64,000 nucleotides of DNA from CAHJWH01 sp965198905 (GTDB taxonomy: Bacteria; Pseudomonadota; Alphaproteobacteria; Caulobacterales; Caulobacteraceae), in the NCBI GenBank assembly GCA_965198905.1, contig OZ240678.1, positions 2,108,001-2,172,000 on the forward strand, read 5' to 3'. The translations under genes were made by a program, and so were the position numbers. Below, piece after piece: positions 1 through 11,074 of this stretch; the stretch's first letter is position 1; the number at the start of each line of letters is the position of its first letter. The notes below the pieces were generated by a model. The model had not been told where the DNA came from, searched no databases, and saw nothing but the letters and a program-made list of their open reading frames with translations.

Positions 1-489
1 GTCAGTGAAGCCCTTCACTGCATGCTTGCTCGCGCAGTACATGCCCTGCATAGGGAAGGCGACGTCCGAGGCGATGCTGCCGACGTTTAAGAGCACTCCA
101 CCCCGGTCGTGCATGTGAGCTACGGCGGTCAGCGAGCCGTAAACCGTGCCCCAGAAGTTGGTCTCCATTAGCCGCCGATGATCGGCGTCTTCCACCTCCT
201 CCAGGCGGCCGTAGATCGTCAGCCCCGCGACATTGACCCAAGTGTCCAACGCGCCGAATTCCGCGACCGTCCTCATAGCCGCGGCTTCCAGCTCGTCACG
301 CCGGTTTACGTCGGCGGCGTGGAAGGCGGCCCGACCACCTGCCGCCCGTATCCCAGCGACGATCTTGGCGAGCGCCTCGCCGTTGCGCGCCACCAGCATG
401 ACGGCAGCGCCACGCTCCGCCGCCATTCGCGCGGTCGCGAGCCCAATCCCGCTGGAGGCTCCGGTTACGACCAGGACCTGCTGCGACAG
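1..489 (-). CDS. SDR-family oxidoreductase, cut by window edge, no normal start
   Basis: The minus strand reads as the N-terminal two thirds of a classical short-chain dehydrogenase. It has the Rossmann motif TGASSGIG, then RNGEAL, the AD-V-N-R segment, NVAG, and at the window edge a Y-C-A-S-K active-site motif followed by HAVKGFTD. The rest lies outside the window. No ATG or GTG precedes the Rossmann motif in this frame: the first upstream stop is at 559-561, and only CTG codons (for example at 489) lie between. The start may therefore be lost or non-canonical. The family reduces or oxidises alcohols and ketones with NAD(P); the substrate cannot be told. Family is secure, intactness is not. 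Confidence 0.75.
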   Translation of the reverse strand, partial: MSQQVLVVTGASSGIGLATARMAAERGAAVMLVARNGEALAKIVAGIRAAGGRAAFHAADVNRRDELEAAAMRTVAEFGALDTWVNVAGLTIYGRLEEVEDADHRRLMETNFWGTVYGSLTAVAHMHDRGGVLLNVGSIASDVAFPMQGMYCASKHAVKGFTD

Positions 490-690
490 GGGCGGTCTCT
501 CGGCTCGCGCACGCCGGCTACGACGGGCCGTCAGCGGCTGACAATCAGGTTGAAGCTGCTAGTGCTATGCATGATGGACTTCTCCGGGGTATTGGATGCA
601 AGCCCTTCGCTTGCCGTTGTTCCGGGAGCGGGTAAGGCGCGGACCATGTCGGCCGCGGGATCGTGCTCGACCCGCCCGCTCCTGAGGGAA

Positions 691-890
691 ATGGCTGATG
701 CGAGAGTTGGTCGGGAGGTGTGCGCGTTCCCGCTCGGACAGGGCACCTGGCGCATGGGCCAGCGCCCGAACCGTCGCAGAGCGGAGATCGACTTTTTGCG
801 CACTGGCGTCGAGCTGGGCATGACGATAATCGACGCCGCTGAGATGTACGGCGACGACGCGACTTCCGAGCTGATCCCGCCACCCATTCC
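691..890 (+). pseudogene. Aldo/keto reductase N-terminal fragment
   Basis: The reading frame contains LGQGTWRMGQ, an FLRTGVELGMT segment and IIDAAEMYGDD. These are the first strand and the cofactor/active-site region (D and Y of the catalytic tetrad) of an aldo/keto reductase. After about 65 residues the similarity stops at the sequence encoding SELIPPP, where DNA belonging to an IS21-like end begins. A real member is about 270-330 residues, so this is a remnant, probably cut by the IS insertion. A second, unrelated aldo/keto reductase remnant lies near 45.4 kb. Confidence 0.6.
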
Positions 891-1013
891 GGGGTGATGC
901 CGCCATCCTGTTCCGAGATTATCCCGCAACCCCATTCCCAGATGATGCTGCCCTAAGATCGGCGGGAGGAGGTCTTCGTGGGCGCTAGGGTCGCTCCCTT
1001 TGGGGAGAGGCCG

Positions 1014-1172
1014 ATGCCGACGGAGAGGATCGCGATGCGCCGCGTGCGCGAGATGCTGAAGCTGAAGCGGAAGGGTGAGCTGTCCACCCAGGAGGTGGCG
1101 CGGCGCACCGGCGTGGCGCGCTCCACCGTGCGGTAGATGTTCGCCCGCTTGGAGCAGTCCGGCCTGACGACC
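1014..1172 (+). pseudogene. IS21-family istA transposase, 5' fragment
   Basis: An ATG at 1014 opens a peptide with MRRVREMLKLKRKGELS, VARRTGVARSTVR, the N-terminal helix-turn-helix of IS21-type IstA. An in-frame TAG at 1134-1136 sits where these proteins have Glu. The frame then continues with MFARLEQSGLT, the expected next segment, before all similarity ends near 1172. IstA is normally about 500 residues, so this is only the first tenth. The DNA just upstream (about 880-1010) probably holds the element's terminal repeats, but I could not define them. From 1173 to 1414 I see no gene. Confidence 0.6.
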
Positions 1173-1414
1173 CAGGGTGCTTGCGAAAGCCGCGCGTTGG
1201 TGGTCTTCAATGGGGAAGCCCTGACGCCTTGTAATGTGCGCCCTGGCAGCCTCTCCCGTGTATCCATCACCATACGGCGAGCGACACCTGCGTTTGCAGA
1301 CGCCGGCGGCAACGTCACTTGGTCGACTAGAATAGGCCCTCCGCGGCTTCGCGCGATGGCCGCCGTATTGTCGCTACAGTCGCGGGGTCCTGTGCCACCC
1401 CTCGCGGGTTGGAC

Positions 1415-3645
<2,231 letters not shown>

Positions 3646-3986
3646 AGCGGGCGAGTTTTTCGGCCGCGCGCGAGGCGACAGGCGGGTTGGAGGGCGGAAA
3701 AAGGACTTGCAGGGTCTAACGCACGGACAGGTTGTGGCGACTCTTGATTGACCGCGCGGTTGACGCGCCCATCGCATCTGCGTCCCGCCGGGCCGGGTCA
3801 TCATTACCTCGAAGCAGCGTCGCGCCAGTCCACCCTTATCAAGCTCAGCCGATCTTGCTGCCGAGACGCTCGACTATCTCCAGATGGCGCTGGATGAGGG
3901 GAACAGCTGACCCGGCGGCTTGTCGAACGTCGGCGTTCTCGCCCGGCCGGCGCGCTATCTACAGACGCGCCGCAGGAAAGTGCAGG
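3646..3986. other. Intergenic region between katE and the WGxxGxxG gene
   Basis: This lies between two minus-strand genes and should contain the katE promoter. The frames open here look like shadows with no family features. I see no clear regulator site, tRNA or repeat. Confidence 0.4.
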
Positions 3987-4352
3987 TCAGGTTCGGGCAG
4001 TCGCCGGACCCTTACCGGAAACGAGCACGTCAGCCAGCCGCTTAAGGAGGCCGAGCAGCCCGGCTAGCCCGAGCAGTCCCAGCCATCCCAGATCGAAACC
4101 GTGGCGCTTGGTCGTCGTTGTCGTGGCCGGCGCGGCTGTCGCGTCAGGCGTGGGCGCAGTCGTCGTGGTTGCAACGCTGTTAGCGCCCGAAGCCGTCATG
4201 GCGGCGTCCGTGCTGGTGGTATTGCTCGCAACCATGGCGGCCGGGTCGGCGCTGGTTGTATTTTGCGCCTGGGCAAGGCCGGCTCCGAAAAGGAGCCCGA
4301 GCCCACAGAATGTGGGTACCAAATGTCTAACAGTTTCATAGATTTCGCCCAA
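3987..4352 (-). CDS. Small exported WGxxGxxG-type protein
   Basis: This 121-residue protein has an N-terminal export signal (hydrophobic stretch LVPTFCGLGLLFGAGLAQA, likely cleavage after AQA). A roughly 65-residue low-complexity linker rich in Thr, Ala and Ser follows. Near the C terminus is a compact hydrophobic glycine-repeat segment, LGWLGLLGLAGLLGLLKR, followed by a basic tail. Signal, disordered linker and a WLG-L-LG membrane segment with an Arg/Lys tail match what is known as the WGxxGxxG family, whose function is not established. The protein is probably anchored in the inner membrane. It stands alone between katE and an unrelated region. Confidence 0.6.
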   Translation of the reverse strand: MGEIYETVRHLVPTFCGLGLLFGAGLAQAQNTTSADPAAMVASNTTSTDAAMTASGANSVATTTTAPTPDATAAPATTTTTKRHGFDLGWLGLLGLAGLLGLLKRLADVLVSGKGPATART

Positions 4353-5173
4353 CCTTGAAGGCTGATTCGTTCAGCCATCGACTTAAGATGATCAAGCGTG
4401 TATAGGTTCCAGATTGACGTTTAGGTACATTATACGAGGAGCGCGGAACCATTATAGCGGAATTAGATTGATTAAGTTGTCACTATGCCGAACGGTCGAG
4501 GCCGCCAACATCGCCCCCACGCTGGCCGCTTTTCCTGAACAGCGACTTCCGGGCGGCGATGACCTGATGGAGGAGTGGAGTAACTTAGACGTTCAGCCTG
4601 ACGAGGACGACAGCGTCCCCTTCAACCTGCCAAGCAATCAAGTACCGCTGGAGGCTGCTCAGACCGCTGCTAGCCCGCCTACAGGTCAGAGCGAAGCTCC
4701 AAACCTTTTAGCTCGGGCGGGACATTTGGCTGAAGCAGGCGCAGTGGATCGCCTGCTAGTTGGTAGAACGAAACGAAAGAGTCCCTCGAAAATGGAGTGA
4801 ACGCCTTACCGTCGTTGGGTTTTGGATGGTTCGGTTCGTTCGACTCTCACCACTAGGTCGACGGTCAGCCCCAGGGCGCGGCCGCAGTTGCTTAATGCCT
4901 TACTCTACGGAACATCGTCGACAGATAGCCTGTTCGTTTCGCAAATAGTGCTAAAGAAAAACCAATACAGACGGCGGCACACGCGGATCCTAGACTGTAT
5001 ACTATTCGCCATATGAGCCCATTGATGCTTCTAACGTTCTGGGACTACTATCTTGTTCGAAAATAACGCCACTCTAATGCGGACTGCGGGATTTATTCGT
5101 TATTGCTCACAGGTCTACCTTGACGGTAGGTCGTGGCCGCGTATTGATCACTCAGCTTTCGGAGCCTCAGCAA
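4353..5173. other. Long intergenic region with one doubtful ORF and an inverted repeat
   Basis: Base composition is less GC-rich here than in the neighbours. A plus-strand frame at 4414-4800 could encode 128 residues (acidic patch QPDEDD, Pro/Ala-rich middle), but it has no recognisable domain and no good ribosome-binding site, so I do not call it. Close to the SDR gene at 5174 there is an inverted repeat, CTACC-TTGAC-GGTAG, at 5115-5129, which could be an operator. Confidence 0.35.
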
Positions 5174-5959
5174 ATGACTATCTCACGTCCTCTAGCCGTT
5201 GTTACCGGCGCTTCATCGGGTATCGGCTATGAGCTGGCCAAGCTTTGCGTAGAGAACGGCCATGACTTAGCGATCGCAGCCGACCAACCGGCCATTCTAG
5301 AGGCAAAGGCGAGCCTTGAAGCCATGGGGGCCAAGGTCCGTGCCGTCCAGACCGACCTGTCGACCGAGGATGGCGTGCAGCCACTGCTCGACCTGATTAG
5401 CGGCCAAGCGGTAGACATTCTGTGCGCCAACGCCGGCCATGGCCTGGGACATGCCTTCCTCGACCAAGATTGGAAAGCCGCTCGCCACGTGGTGGACACC
5501 AATGTCATCGGTACGCTCTACCTGGTGCACCAGCTCGGCCAAAAGATGCGCTTGCGCCAGCAGGGCCGTATCCTGTTCACCGGATCGATCGCCGGCTTGA
5601 TGCCCGGCAGCTTTCAGGCCGTCTACAACGGCAGCAAGGCGTTCGTGGACAGCTTCTCGTTTGCACTTCGCAACGAGCTCAAGGACGCAGGTGTTAGCGT
5701 CACCTGCCTGATGCCCGGCCCGGTTGAGACCGAGTTCTTCGAGCGTGGCGACATGATGGACACCAAGGTCGGCCAGAGCAAAAAGGCCGATCCCGCCAAG
5801 GTCGCCAAGACTGGTTTCGACGCCATGATGAAGGGTGAGGGAGACGTTGTGGCCGGTTTCATGAACAAGGTCCAGGCGGCAATCGCGGCGGTGACGCCGC
5901 AGTCCACGCTGGCCCAGATGCACCGCGACATGGCCGAACCCGGCTCAGGCAAGGACTGA
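5174..5959 (+). CDS. SDR-family NAD(P)-dependent oxidoreductase
   Basis: This 261-residue classical short-chain dehydrogenase has the cofactor motif TGASSGIG near residue 10, CANAGHG near 90, the catalytic Ser in TGSIAG, and YNGSK (Tyr and Lys) near 155. The MPGPVETEFF segment closes the substrate side. The ATG at 5174 was chosen because GGAG lies 9 bases upstream and it puts the Rossmann motif in the usual place; an ATG at 5120 would add 18 unlikely residues. It heads a three-gene operon with a small membrane protein (6-base gap) and a zinc alcohol dehydrogenase, so it probably works in the same alcohol, aldehyde or ketone conversion. The substrate is not predictable. Confidence 0.85.
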   Translation: MTISRPLAVVTGASSGIGYELAKLCVENGHDLAIAADQPAILEAKASLEAMGAKVRAVQTDLSTEDGVQPLLDLISGQAVDILCANAGHGLGHAFLDQDWKAARHVVDTNVIGTLYLVHQLGQKMRLRQQGRILFTGSIAGLMPGSFQAVYNGSKAFVDSFSFALRNELKDAGVSVTCLMPGPVETEFFERGDMMDTKVGQSKKADPAKVAKTGFDAMMKGEGDVVAGFMNKVQAAIAAVTPQSTLAQMHRDMAEPGSGKD

Positions 5960-5965
5960 CCTTTA

Positions 5966-6397
5966 ATGAAACTCGAATTTCTCAAGGAAAAGGTGCGGGG
6001 AAAGCCCGCGGTGGAGGCCAGCGTCGGCTTCGGCTTCGGCTTGGTCAGCTGGGGCCTCGGCTTGGCGGAATTGTTCACGCCCCATGCCCTACTCGGCTGG
6101 CTCGGGGTCGACAAGCGGATGGCCCCGCTTATCAGGGCCGCCGGTCTGCGCGAGATCGGTACGGGCGTGGCGATCCTGCAGAACCCGGTAGGACCGCAGT
6201 TCATGGGGGCGCGTGTCGTCGGCGATGCGCTGGACCTTCTGGTGCTAGGCGCCGTCTTAAGGAGCCGCTCCAAGCAGCCCGACCGAGTCAATCTCGCGAT
6301 CGGGATAATCGGCGCGATCACCCTGGCCGATATATTTATGAGCGCACGGCTGACGCAACTCTCTGCGTCCAAGACGATCGGGAGTGGACGTCGATGA
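5966..6397 (+). CDS. Small membrane protein of the SDR-ADH operon
   Basis: This 143-residue protein has several hydrophobic stretches: VGFGFGLVSWGLGLAELF, the region around LLVLGAVL, and LAIGIIGAITLADIFM. These suggest three or four membrane helices. A central RAAGLREIGTG segment followed by MGARVVGDALD resembles small DUF4267-like membrane proteins, but I am not sure of the family. It sits 6 bases after the SDR gene, and its end overlaps the next start by four bases (ATGA), so it is translationally coupled to the alcohol dehydrogenase. Its role is unknown. Confidence 0.65.
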   Translation: MKLEFLKEKVRGKPAVEASVGFGFGLVSWGLGLAELFTPHALLGWLGVDKRMAPLIRAAGLREIGTGVAILQNPVGPQFMGARVVGDALDLLVLGAVLRSRSKQPDRVNLAIGIIGAITLADIFMSARLTQLSASKTIGSGRR

Positions 6398-7563
6398 AGG
6401 CGCTTTGCTGGCAGGGTAAGAAGGACATCCGCTACGAGACGGTGCCAGATCCTCAAATCGAGATGCCGACTGACGCGATCATCAAGGTCACGGCGACTGC
6501 GATCTGCGGCTCAGACCTGCACCTGTTCAACGGCTCCATCCCTACAATGATGCCGGGAGATGTGCTCGGCCACGAGTTCATGGGCGAGGTCGTCGAAGTC
6601 GGCTCGGAGATCAAGCGGCTGAAGGTCGGCGATCGCGTAATCGTGCCTTTCACCATTTGGTGCGGCGACTGCGAGCAGTGCGCCAGGACGAATTATTCCT
6701 GCTGCCAGAAGTCCAATCGCAACAAGACACTGGCTGACAAGCTCTGGGGCCATACCAGCGCGGGCCTGTTCGGCTACTCGCACTTAACCGGGGGCTATGC
6801 CGGCGGCCAAGCCGAATACGTGCGCGTCCCCTACGCCGACAACGCCCCGGTGAAAGTGCCGGCCTCCCTCAACGACGAACAGGTCCTCTTTCTGACCGAC
6901 ATTTTTCCGACTGGTTGGCAGGGTGCGGCCCAGGCGGACATCGCCAGAGGCGACACTGTGGCAATCTGGGGCTGCGGACCGGTGGCGCAATTCACCATCC
7001 GCTCGGCCTTCTTGCTTGGGGCGGAGCGGGTCATCGCCATCGACTGCGTGCCCGAGCGCCTCGCCATGGCGCGGGCAGCGGGTGCGGAGACGCTCGACTT
7101 CAACGCCGTCAACATCCTGGACGCACTGAACGAACTGACCGGTGGGGCCGGCCCTGACAAGTGCATCGATGCGGTCGGCATGGAAGCCCACGGTCATGGC
7201 ATCGCCGGCAACATCTACGACTTCGCTTCCCAAGCGGTGAAGCTTGAGACGGGCCGGCCCATTGCGCTGCGTGAGGCTATCACCGCCTGTAAGCCCGGCG
7301 GCACCGTCTCCGTCCCAGGGGTTTTCGGAGGCCTGATCAACGGCTTTCCCATGGGGGCGGTCGTGAACAAGGCGCTGACCATCCGCAGCGGCCAGACGCA
7401 CGTGAACCGCTGGACTGACGACCTGCTGAAGCGGATCGAGGAGGGGGAGATCGATCCATCCTTTGTGATCACCCACAGAGCTCCGCTGTCCGACGGGCCT
7501 GCACTCTATCGTACGTTTCGCGAAAAGCACGACGGCTGCATAAAGGTCGTCTTGCGCCCCTGA
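6394..7563 (+). CDS. Zinc-dependent alcohol dehydrogenase, formaldehyde-dehydrogenase-like
   Basis: A 389-residue medium-chain dehydrogenase. Catalytic zinc ligands appear in ICGSDLH (Cys) and GHEFMGEV (His-Glu). The structural zinc loop carries the cysteines of WCGDCEQCARTNYSCC. The GroES-like domain is followed by a Rossmann fold with WGCGPVAQF as the glycine-rich NAD loop. An insert around residues 240-290 (ending SQAVKLETGRP) is typical of the glutathione-independent formaldehyde dehydrogenase branch. It is the last gene of the SDR / membrane protein / ADH operon and overlaps the preceding gene by four bases. It probably oxidises an alcohol or aldehyde adduct; the exact substrate is unknown. 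Confidence 0.88.
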   Translation: MKALCWQGKKDIRYETVPDPQIEMPTDAIIKVTATAICGSDLHLFNGSIPTMMPGDVLGHEFMGEVVEVGSEIKRLKVGDRVIVPFTIWCGDCEQCARTNYSCCQKSNRNKTLADKLWGHTSAGLFGYSHLTGGYAGGQAEYVRVPYADNAPVKVPASLNDEQVLFLTDIFPTGWQGAAQADIARGDTVAIWGCGPVAQFTIRSAFLLGAERVIAIDCVPERLAMARAAGAETLDFNAVNILDALNELTGGAGPDKCIDAVGMEAHGHGIAGNIYDFASQAVKLETGRPIALREAITACKPGGTVSVPGVFGGLINGFPMGAVVNKALTIRSGQTHVNRWTDDLLKRIEEGEIDPSFVITHRAPLSDGPALYRTFREKHDGCIKVVLRP

Positions 7564-7753
7564 GCCTCTAAGCGGAGCTGTCAAGGAAAGCCCTCCCGGG
7601 TCTGCTAGCGCCGTGATGCTGGTCGTCGTAGCCACCAAGCGCAACGGCGGAGGCGCTGGTTTCGCGCTGCTTTCCCTGGCGGCCGAGTCAACCACAAGTC
7701 TTGCTGGCCATGACGAAACCGGTGGACCAGACCTGTCGTGTAGCTCGGAGTGA

Positions 7754-7978
7754 TCACTCGGGATTGAGATGACCATCTGCGGAAGTCATTAACTGACACT
7801 TGCGCTCTAATTCGGCGGGCAAGAAGACCTTCAGCCCCTCCGCCACGACGACTTGCACCTGAGTCTTTTGCGCGTCTACGAGGGTGACCAGGGGCCAGCC
7901 TCTTAAAGCCATGCCGCTGCGCCAGTTAACCACTGTAACGTCAAAGGCGCGCGGCTTGAGCAGAGACATGGAAGGCAA
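7754..7978 (-). CDS. Possible small hypothetical protein
   Basis: A 74-residue frame in a 500-base stretch without recognised genes. It begins MPSMSLLKPRAFDVTVVNW and ends ADGHLNPE, and the composition (alternating Val-rich strands, GWPLVTLVD, VVVAEGLKVFL) looks protein-like rather than random. No domain is recognised and no clear ribosome-binding site is seen. An internal start at the MALRGWPL segment is equally possible. The rest of 7564-8066 shows nothing I can support. Confidence 0.3.
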   Translation of the reverse strand: MPSMSLLKPRAFDVTVVNWRSGMALRGWPLVTLVDAQKTQVQVVVAEGLKVFLPAELERKCQLMTSADGHLNPE

Positions 7979-8066
7979 CGTATGGTAGCGCGAACGTAGC
8001 TGCTCAACACGCCACGATTGTCGCCTTCCGGATGGTCTCGAGGCCCCCCGCTTCGGGCGCCTAGTC

Positions 8067-8288
8067 TTAGAGTGCTGGGCCGCGGGTTCCGTCCACTTCC
8101 CCGACAGCAGCCAGGCGCACCGGGCGACCTTCGCGGGCCGAGGCGTAGATCACCTCCATCAGACGCTGGTCCTGCAGTCCTTCTTCGCCGGGCGTGCGCG
8201 GGACGCGGCCAGAGCGGACACATTCGGCCATGTGGTCGATCTCCAGGGCAAACTGGTTGTTTGGCTCTGGGTAGAGTCCGACAGCCAT
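8067..8288 (-). pseudogene. Gfo/Idh/MocA oxidoreductase, C-terminal fragment
   Basis: About 73 residues with NQFALEIDHMAECVRSGR, TPGEEGLQDQRLMEVIY, SAREGRPVRL and DGTRGP. This is the C-terminal end of glucose-fructose-oxidoreductase-type dehydrogenases. The N-terminal Rossmann domain and most of the catalytic domain (about 300 residues) are missing: upstream of about 8288 the DNA becomes IS3 transposase sequence on the same strand. The element has replaced, or been fused to, the 5' part of the gene, so the remainder is not expected to make a working enzyme. Confidence 0.7.
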
Positions 8289-9060
8289 AGCCTGTCAGGC
8301 ACCGGAGCATGAAACTGGCGGTTCACAGGATCCAGCGGGCACGGCGCGGCCTTGTCGCTGACGGTCGTGCGCACCGTCTTGCCGCGGATCACCCGCTGAA
8401 GGCCGATGTCCCCCATCAGCCGCTCCACGGTGCAGCGTGCGGCGGCAAACCCTTCCCGCCGCAGCTGCCGCCAGACCTTGCGCAGGCCGTAGACGGCGAA
8501 GTTCTCAGCGAAGACGCGGGCGATCTCGGGCTACAGATTTCGATCGGCCTGAGCTCTCGCAGACAGCTTGGCGGTATCGCGCCGCTGGGACACGCTCGCG
8601 ATAGGTCGACGGGGCGATCGGCAGCACCTTGCAGATCGGCTCGACCCCGTAGGCTTGGCGGTGATCATCGACGAAGGCGATCATCGCCTGAACGGGCGGT
8701 TGAGCTCCGCCTGGGCGAATAGGCCCGACGCCTTGCGAAGGATATCGTTGGTCTGTCGCAGCTCGCGGACCTCACGTTCCAATGCCTTGAGCCTGTCGGC
8801 CGTCTCCGTCGAAACCCCGGCCCGCTTGCCGGCGTCCACCTCGGTCTTCTTCACCCACTCGTGCAGGGTCTGCGCCGCACAGCCGATCTTCGCCTCAATC
8901 GACACCACGGCCGCCCAGCGCGAGGGATGATCCCCCTCGTGGTCCCGCACCATCCGCCCCGCGCGCTCGCGCACCTCAGCGGAAAACTTGTTCGTCGTCT
9001 TGCTCGTCTTAGCCCCGTCCTCTCAGGAGTTGGGGTCTCCGGCAAACCCGGGGCGGTTCA
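8289..9060 (-). mobile_element. IS3-family remnant with degenerate orfA and orfB
   Basis: Reading leftwards from an apparent terminal end at 9060 (GGGGCGGTTCA), orfA encodes a protein with TTNKFSAEVRERAGRM, IGCAAQTLHEWVKK and a leucine-zipper-like ALEREVRELRQTNDILRK, ending near 8684. Its expected ATG appears changed to GCT. OrfB follows in another frame (MIAFVDDHRQAYGVEPICKV) but suffers a frameshift near 8590 and an in-frame TAG at 8531-8533. It resumes as FAENFAVYGLRKVWRQL and ERLMGDIGLQRVIRGK, and stops at about 8289 with no DDE catalytic core, since the Gfo/Idh fragment follows. The remnant cannot transpose by itself. Confidence 0.75.
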
Positions 9061-9537
9061 ATACGCCCAACGCTCGCCGTTCTAGCGTTTAGGGGTAGCA
9101 CCCGGAAAGCTGCCGTCTATTCATGTGCATGGGAGCCACGGAAAAGCGGCGCGCGATACGGACCAACGCCCTGCGCGAAATGCGGAGCGCGTCCCGCGAG
9201 CTGAGGCAGTGGTCGGGAACATCGGCCGAGCTGTGCAGTGGACCAGCTTCGACGAGAAGGCGCCAGCATACAGCGCTGAGCAGATCACAAGCGAACGTGC
9301 TCGCTACAGCACGGTCTAAATGAGTCGATGAGGAGATTGGGGCAGCGGAGCGATCGCCGCCCTTCTACTTTAGCTCCTAATTTTGTGTTTTAAGTCGATC
9401 GGTGCCGAGCGACGCGCCGCATCGTCAAGTGGCCGCGTCCTCGAGCTGAGTGCGGGCTGGAATGTGGAACGACGGCGGGCTTCGGACACTTGCTGATGGG
9501 GCAGATGCCGCCTTAAGAAGCTTCCCGCAGGACACCA
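9061..9537. other. Intergenic region after the IS3 remnant
   Basis: A short plus-strand frame at about 9125-9319 ends with SFDEKAPAYSAEQITSERAR. It may be the tail of a lost gene, but nothing identifies it. From 9320 to 9537 I see only the likely promoter region of the hydrolase gene, whose ATG at 9538 is preceded by AGGA. Confidence 0.3.
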
Positions 9538-10536
9538 ATGAACAATCTCTTATTCAAGGCGACCGCCTTGGGCGCTCGTGGGCCCGTCGTTAAGCCCCAA
9601 GGCTTGGTGCTGGCCGCCCTGGCAGCCTGCGTTGGCCTGCTTGGGCTGGCGGGCGCAAACGTGCTTCTGAGCCGACGGACTGAACGCCGGCATCCTCCTC
9701 AAGGTCGTTTCGTCGAGCTGGACGGAGTTCGGCTGCACTATTTGGAGCGTGGGTCCGGCCCCGCCATCCTGCTAATCCATGGGAATGTGGTTAGCGGCGA
9801 CGACTTCGCGATCAGCGGTCTCGTCGACCGCTTGGCGCACGACCATCGCGTAATCGCCTTCGACCGCCCGGGTTTTGGCCACAGCACGCGACCGCGTGGT
9901 CGAGCTTGGACGACCAAGAGGCAAGGCGAGCTCCTGTATAAGGCGCTGCAACATCTCGGCGTTCAACGGCCAGTCGTCGTGGGTCACTCGCTCGGCAGCC
10001 TGGTAGCGATGAACATCGCCCTTCACCATCAGGAGGACGTAGCCGGTCTCGTGCTGATGAGCGGCTATTACCTTCCGACGCTGCGCCCAGACATACCGCT
10101 GGCTGGTGCGACCGCCATTCCGATACTGGGCGACCTGTTGCGTTTCACAGTCTCGCCGCTGTTCGGACGTCTCACCATGCGCTTGGTCATCAAGATGATG
10201 TTCGCACCGGCGAAGGTGACGAGGCGCTTTCGCAGAGGCTTTGGTTCATCAATGGCACTGCGGCCTTTGAGCCTCCACGCGATCGGCGCTGACTCGCTGA
10301 ACATGGCGCCCGATGCCGCCAAGACCGAGGGTGGTCGGCGAACGCTTGAACAGATCCCCGTGTTGATCCTCGGCGGGCGCGATGATCGCATCGTCAGTTT
10401 CGATCACCAATCGGCGCGGCTTGCCCGAGAACTGCCGCACGCAAAGCTGCAGGTTGTGGAAGGCGCCGGGCATATGATCCATCACTCTGCGCCCGACGAG
10501 GTCGCCGATGCGATACGTCTGATACGCGAAACATGA
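9538..10536 (+). CDS. Membrane-anchored alpha/beta hydrolase
   Basis: This 332-residue protein has an N-terminal hydrophobic anchor (about residues 22-45, LVLAALAACVGLLGLAGANV), then an alpha/beta-hydrolase fold. It shows the oxyanion segment HGNVVSG, the DRPGFG turn, and the nucleophile elbow GHSLGS with Ser151. Later come the acid in ILGGRDDRIV and the His in GAGHMIHH. The triad is complete, so it should be an active serine hydrolase tethered to the inner membrane. It stands alone between an IS remnant and a degenerate gene, so context gives no substrate. Confidence 0.82.
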   Translation: MNNLLFKATALGARGPVVKPQGLVLAALAACVGLLGLAGANVLLSRRTERRHPPQGRFVELDGVRLHYLERGSGPAILLIHGNVVSGDDFAISGLVDRLAHDHRVIAFDRPGFGHSTRPRGRAWTTKRQGELLYKALQHLGVQRPVVVGHSLGSLVAMNIALHHQEDVAGLVLMSGYYLPTLRPDIPLAGATAIPILGDLLRFTVSPLFGRLTMRLVIKMMFAPAKVTRRFRRGFGSSMALRPLSLHAIGADSLNMAPDAAKTEGGRRTLEQIPVLILGGRDDRIVSFDHQSARLARELPHAKLQVVEGAGHMIHHSAPDEVADAIRLIRET

Positions 10537-10609
10537 CCAGGACCGTCTCAGGTCGCGCTGGGCTGGTGCCCGTTCGGCTTTGTCAAGCGTGAGCGGCACG
10601 CGCCGGCGG

Positions 10610-10851
10610 CGGCTCCCGGGCAGCACCGCATAGCTCACGTCCCACATGGCCTTGGCCTAGTGGAGGAAGAAGGCGGCGATCATCACCGACAGAACCATGG
10701 GATCGATCTCCAGCAGGAGACCGGCAATCACGGGCACGCTCGCCTCGGCCAACATCAGCCGGTGAAGGAGAGTCTCGTTCACGCCGGTCGTACCCTGAAT
10801 GTCGACAGCGCGATGACACCACCAGTCGGCGCCGCCCGCAGCGGTCCACAT
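10610..10851 (-). pseudogene. Degenerate membrane protein of unknown function
   Basis: The minus strand encodes MWTAAGGADWWCHRA, GVNETLLHRLMLAE, a hydrophobic stretch ending LSVMIAAFFLH, then an in-frame TAG at 10657-10659, and in the same frame AKAMWDVSYAV. I recognise this from memory as a conserved alphaproteobacterial membrane protein with a DWWCHR signature and an FFLHE-A-WD-YA segment; the stop replaces the expected Glu. The C-terminal half, which normally has more membrane helices, is missing. The frame also stays open upstream to about 10925 without a start codon. It lies downstream of usp in the same direction, separated from it only by the IS630 insertion. Confidence 0.5.
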
Positions 10852-11074
10852 CGGGACGACGAAGAACTGGATCGCCTTGCGCGTGAGCTGGCGCGCCTCT
10901 TGGCTGAAGGCGTATTTGTACCCTGATTGCGGCGAAGGCAGCAGGTGGGCCGCCTTTCGAGAGCGATGCCTGGCGAAAACCCGGCGCTGAGCGTCAGCAC
11001 CGCCGTCGACCCGGTGATGAGAGATAGGGCTTCATCAGCGTGAAGACTCCTTGGGGGGTCGATCGAACTCTCTA

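Noticed and set aside
4414..4800. 128-residue plus-strand frame
   Set aside because: No ribosome-binding site, no family features, and it lies in less GC-rich intergenic DNA; kept only as a note.
9125..9319. Short frame with FDEKAPAYSAEQITSER
   Set aside because: Could be a gene tail, but no family or upstream part could be found; too weak to call.
10660..10926. Plus-strand frame ending with ELDRLARELARLLAEG
   Set aside because: It looks helical, but it is opposite a recognisable degenerate membrane-protein gene and has no start signal.
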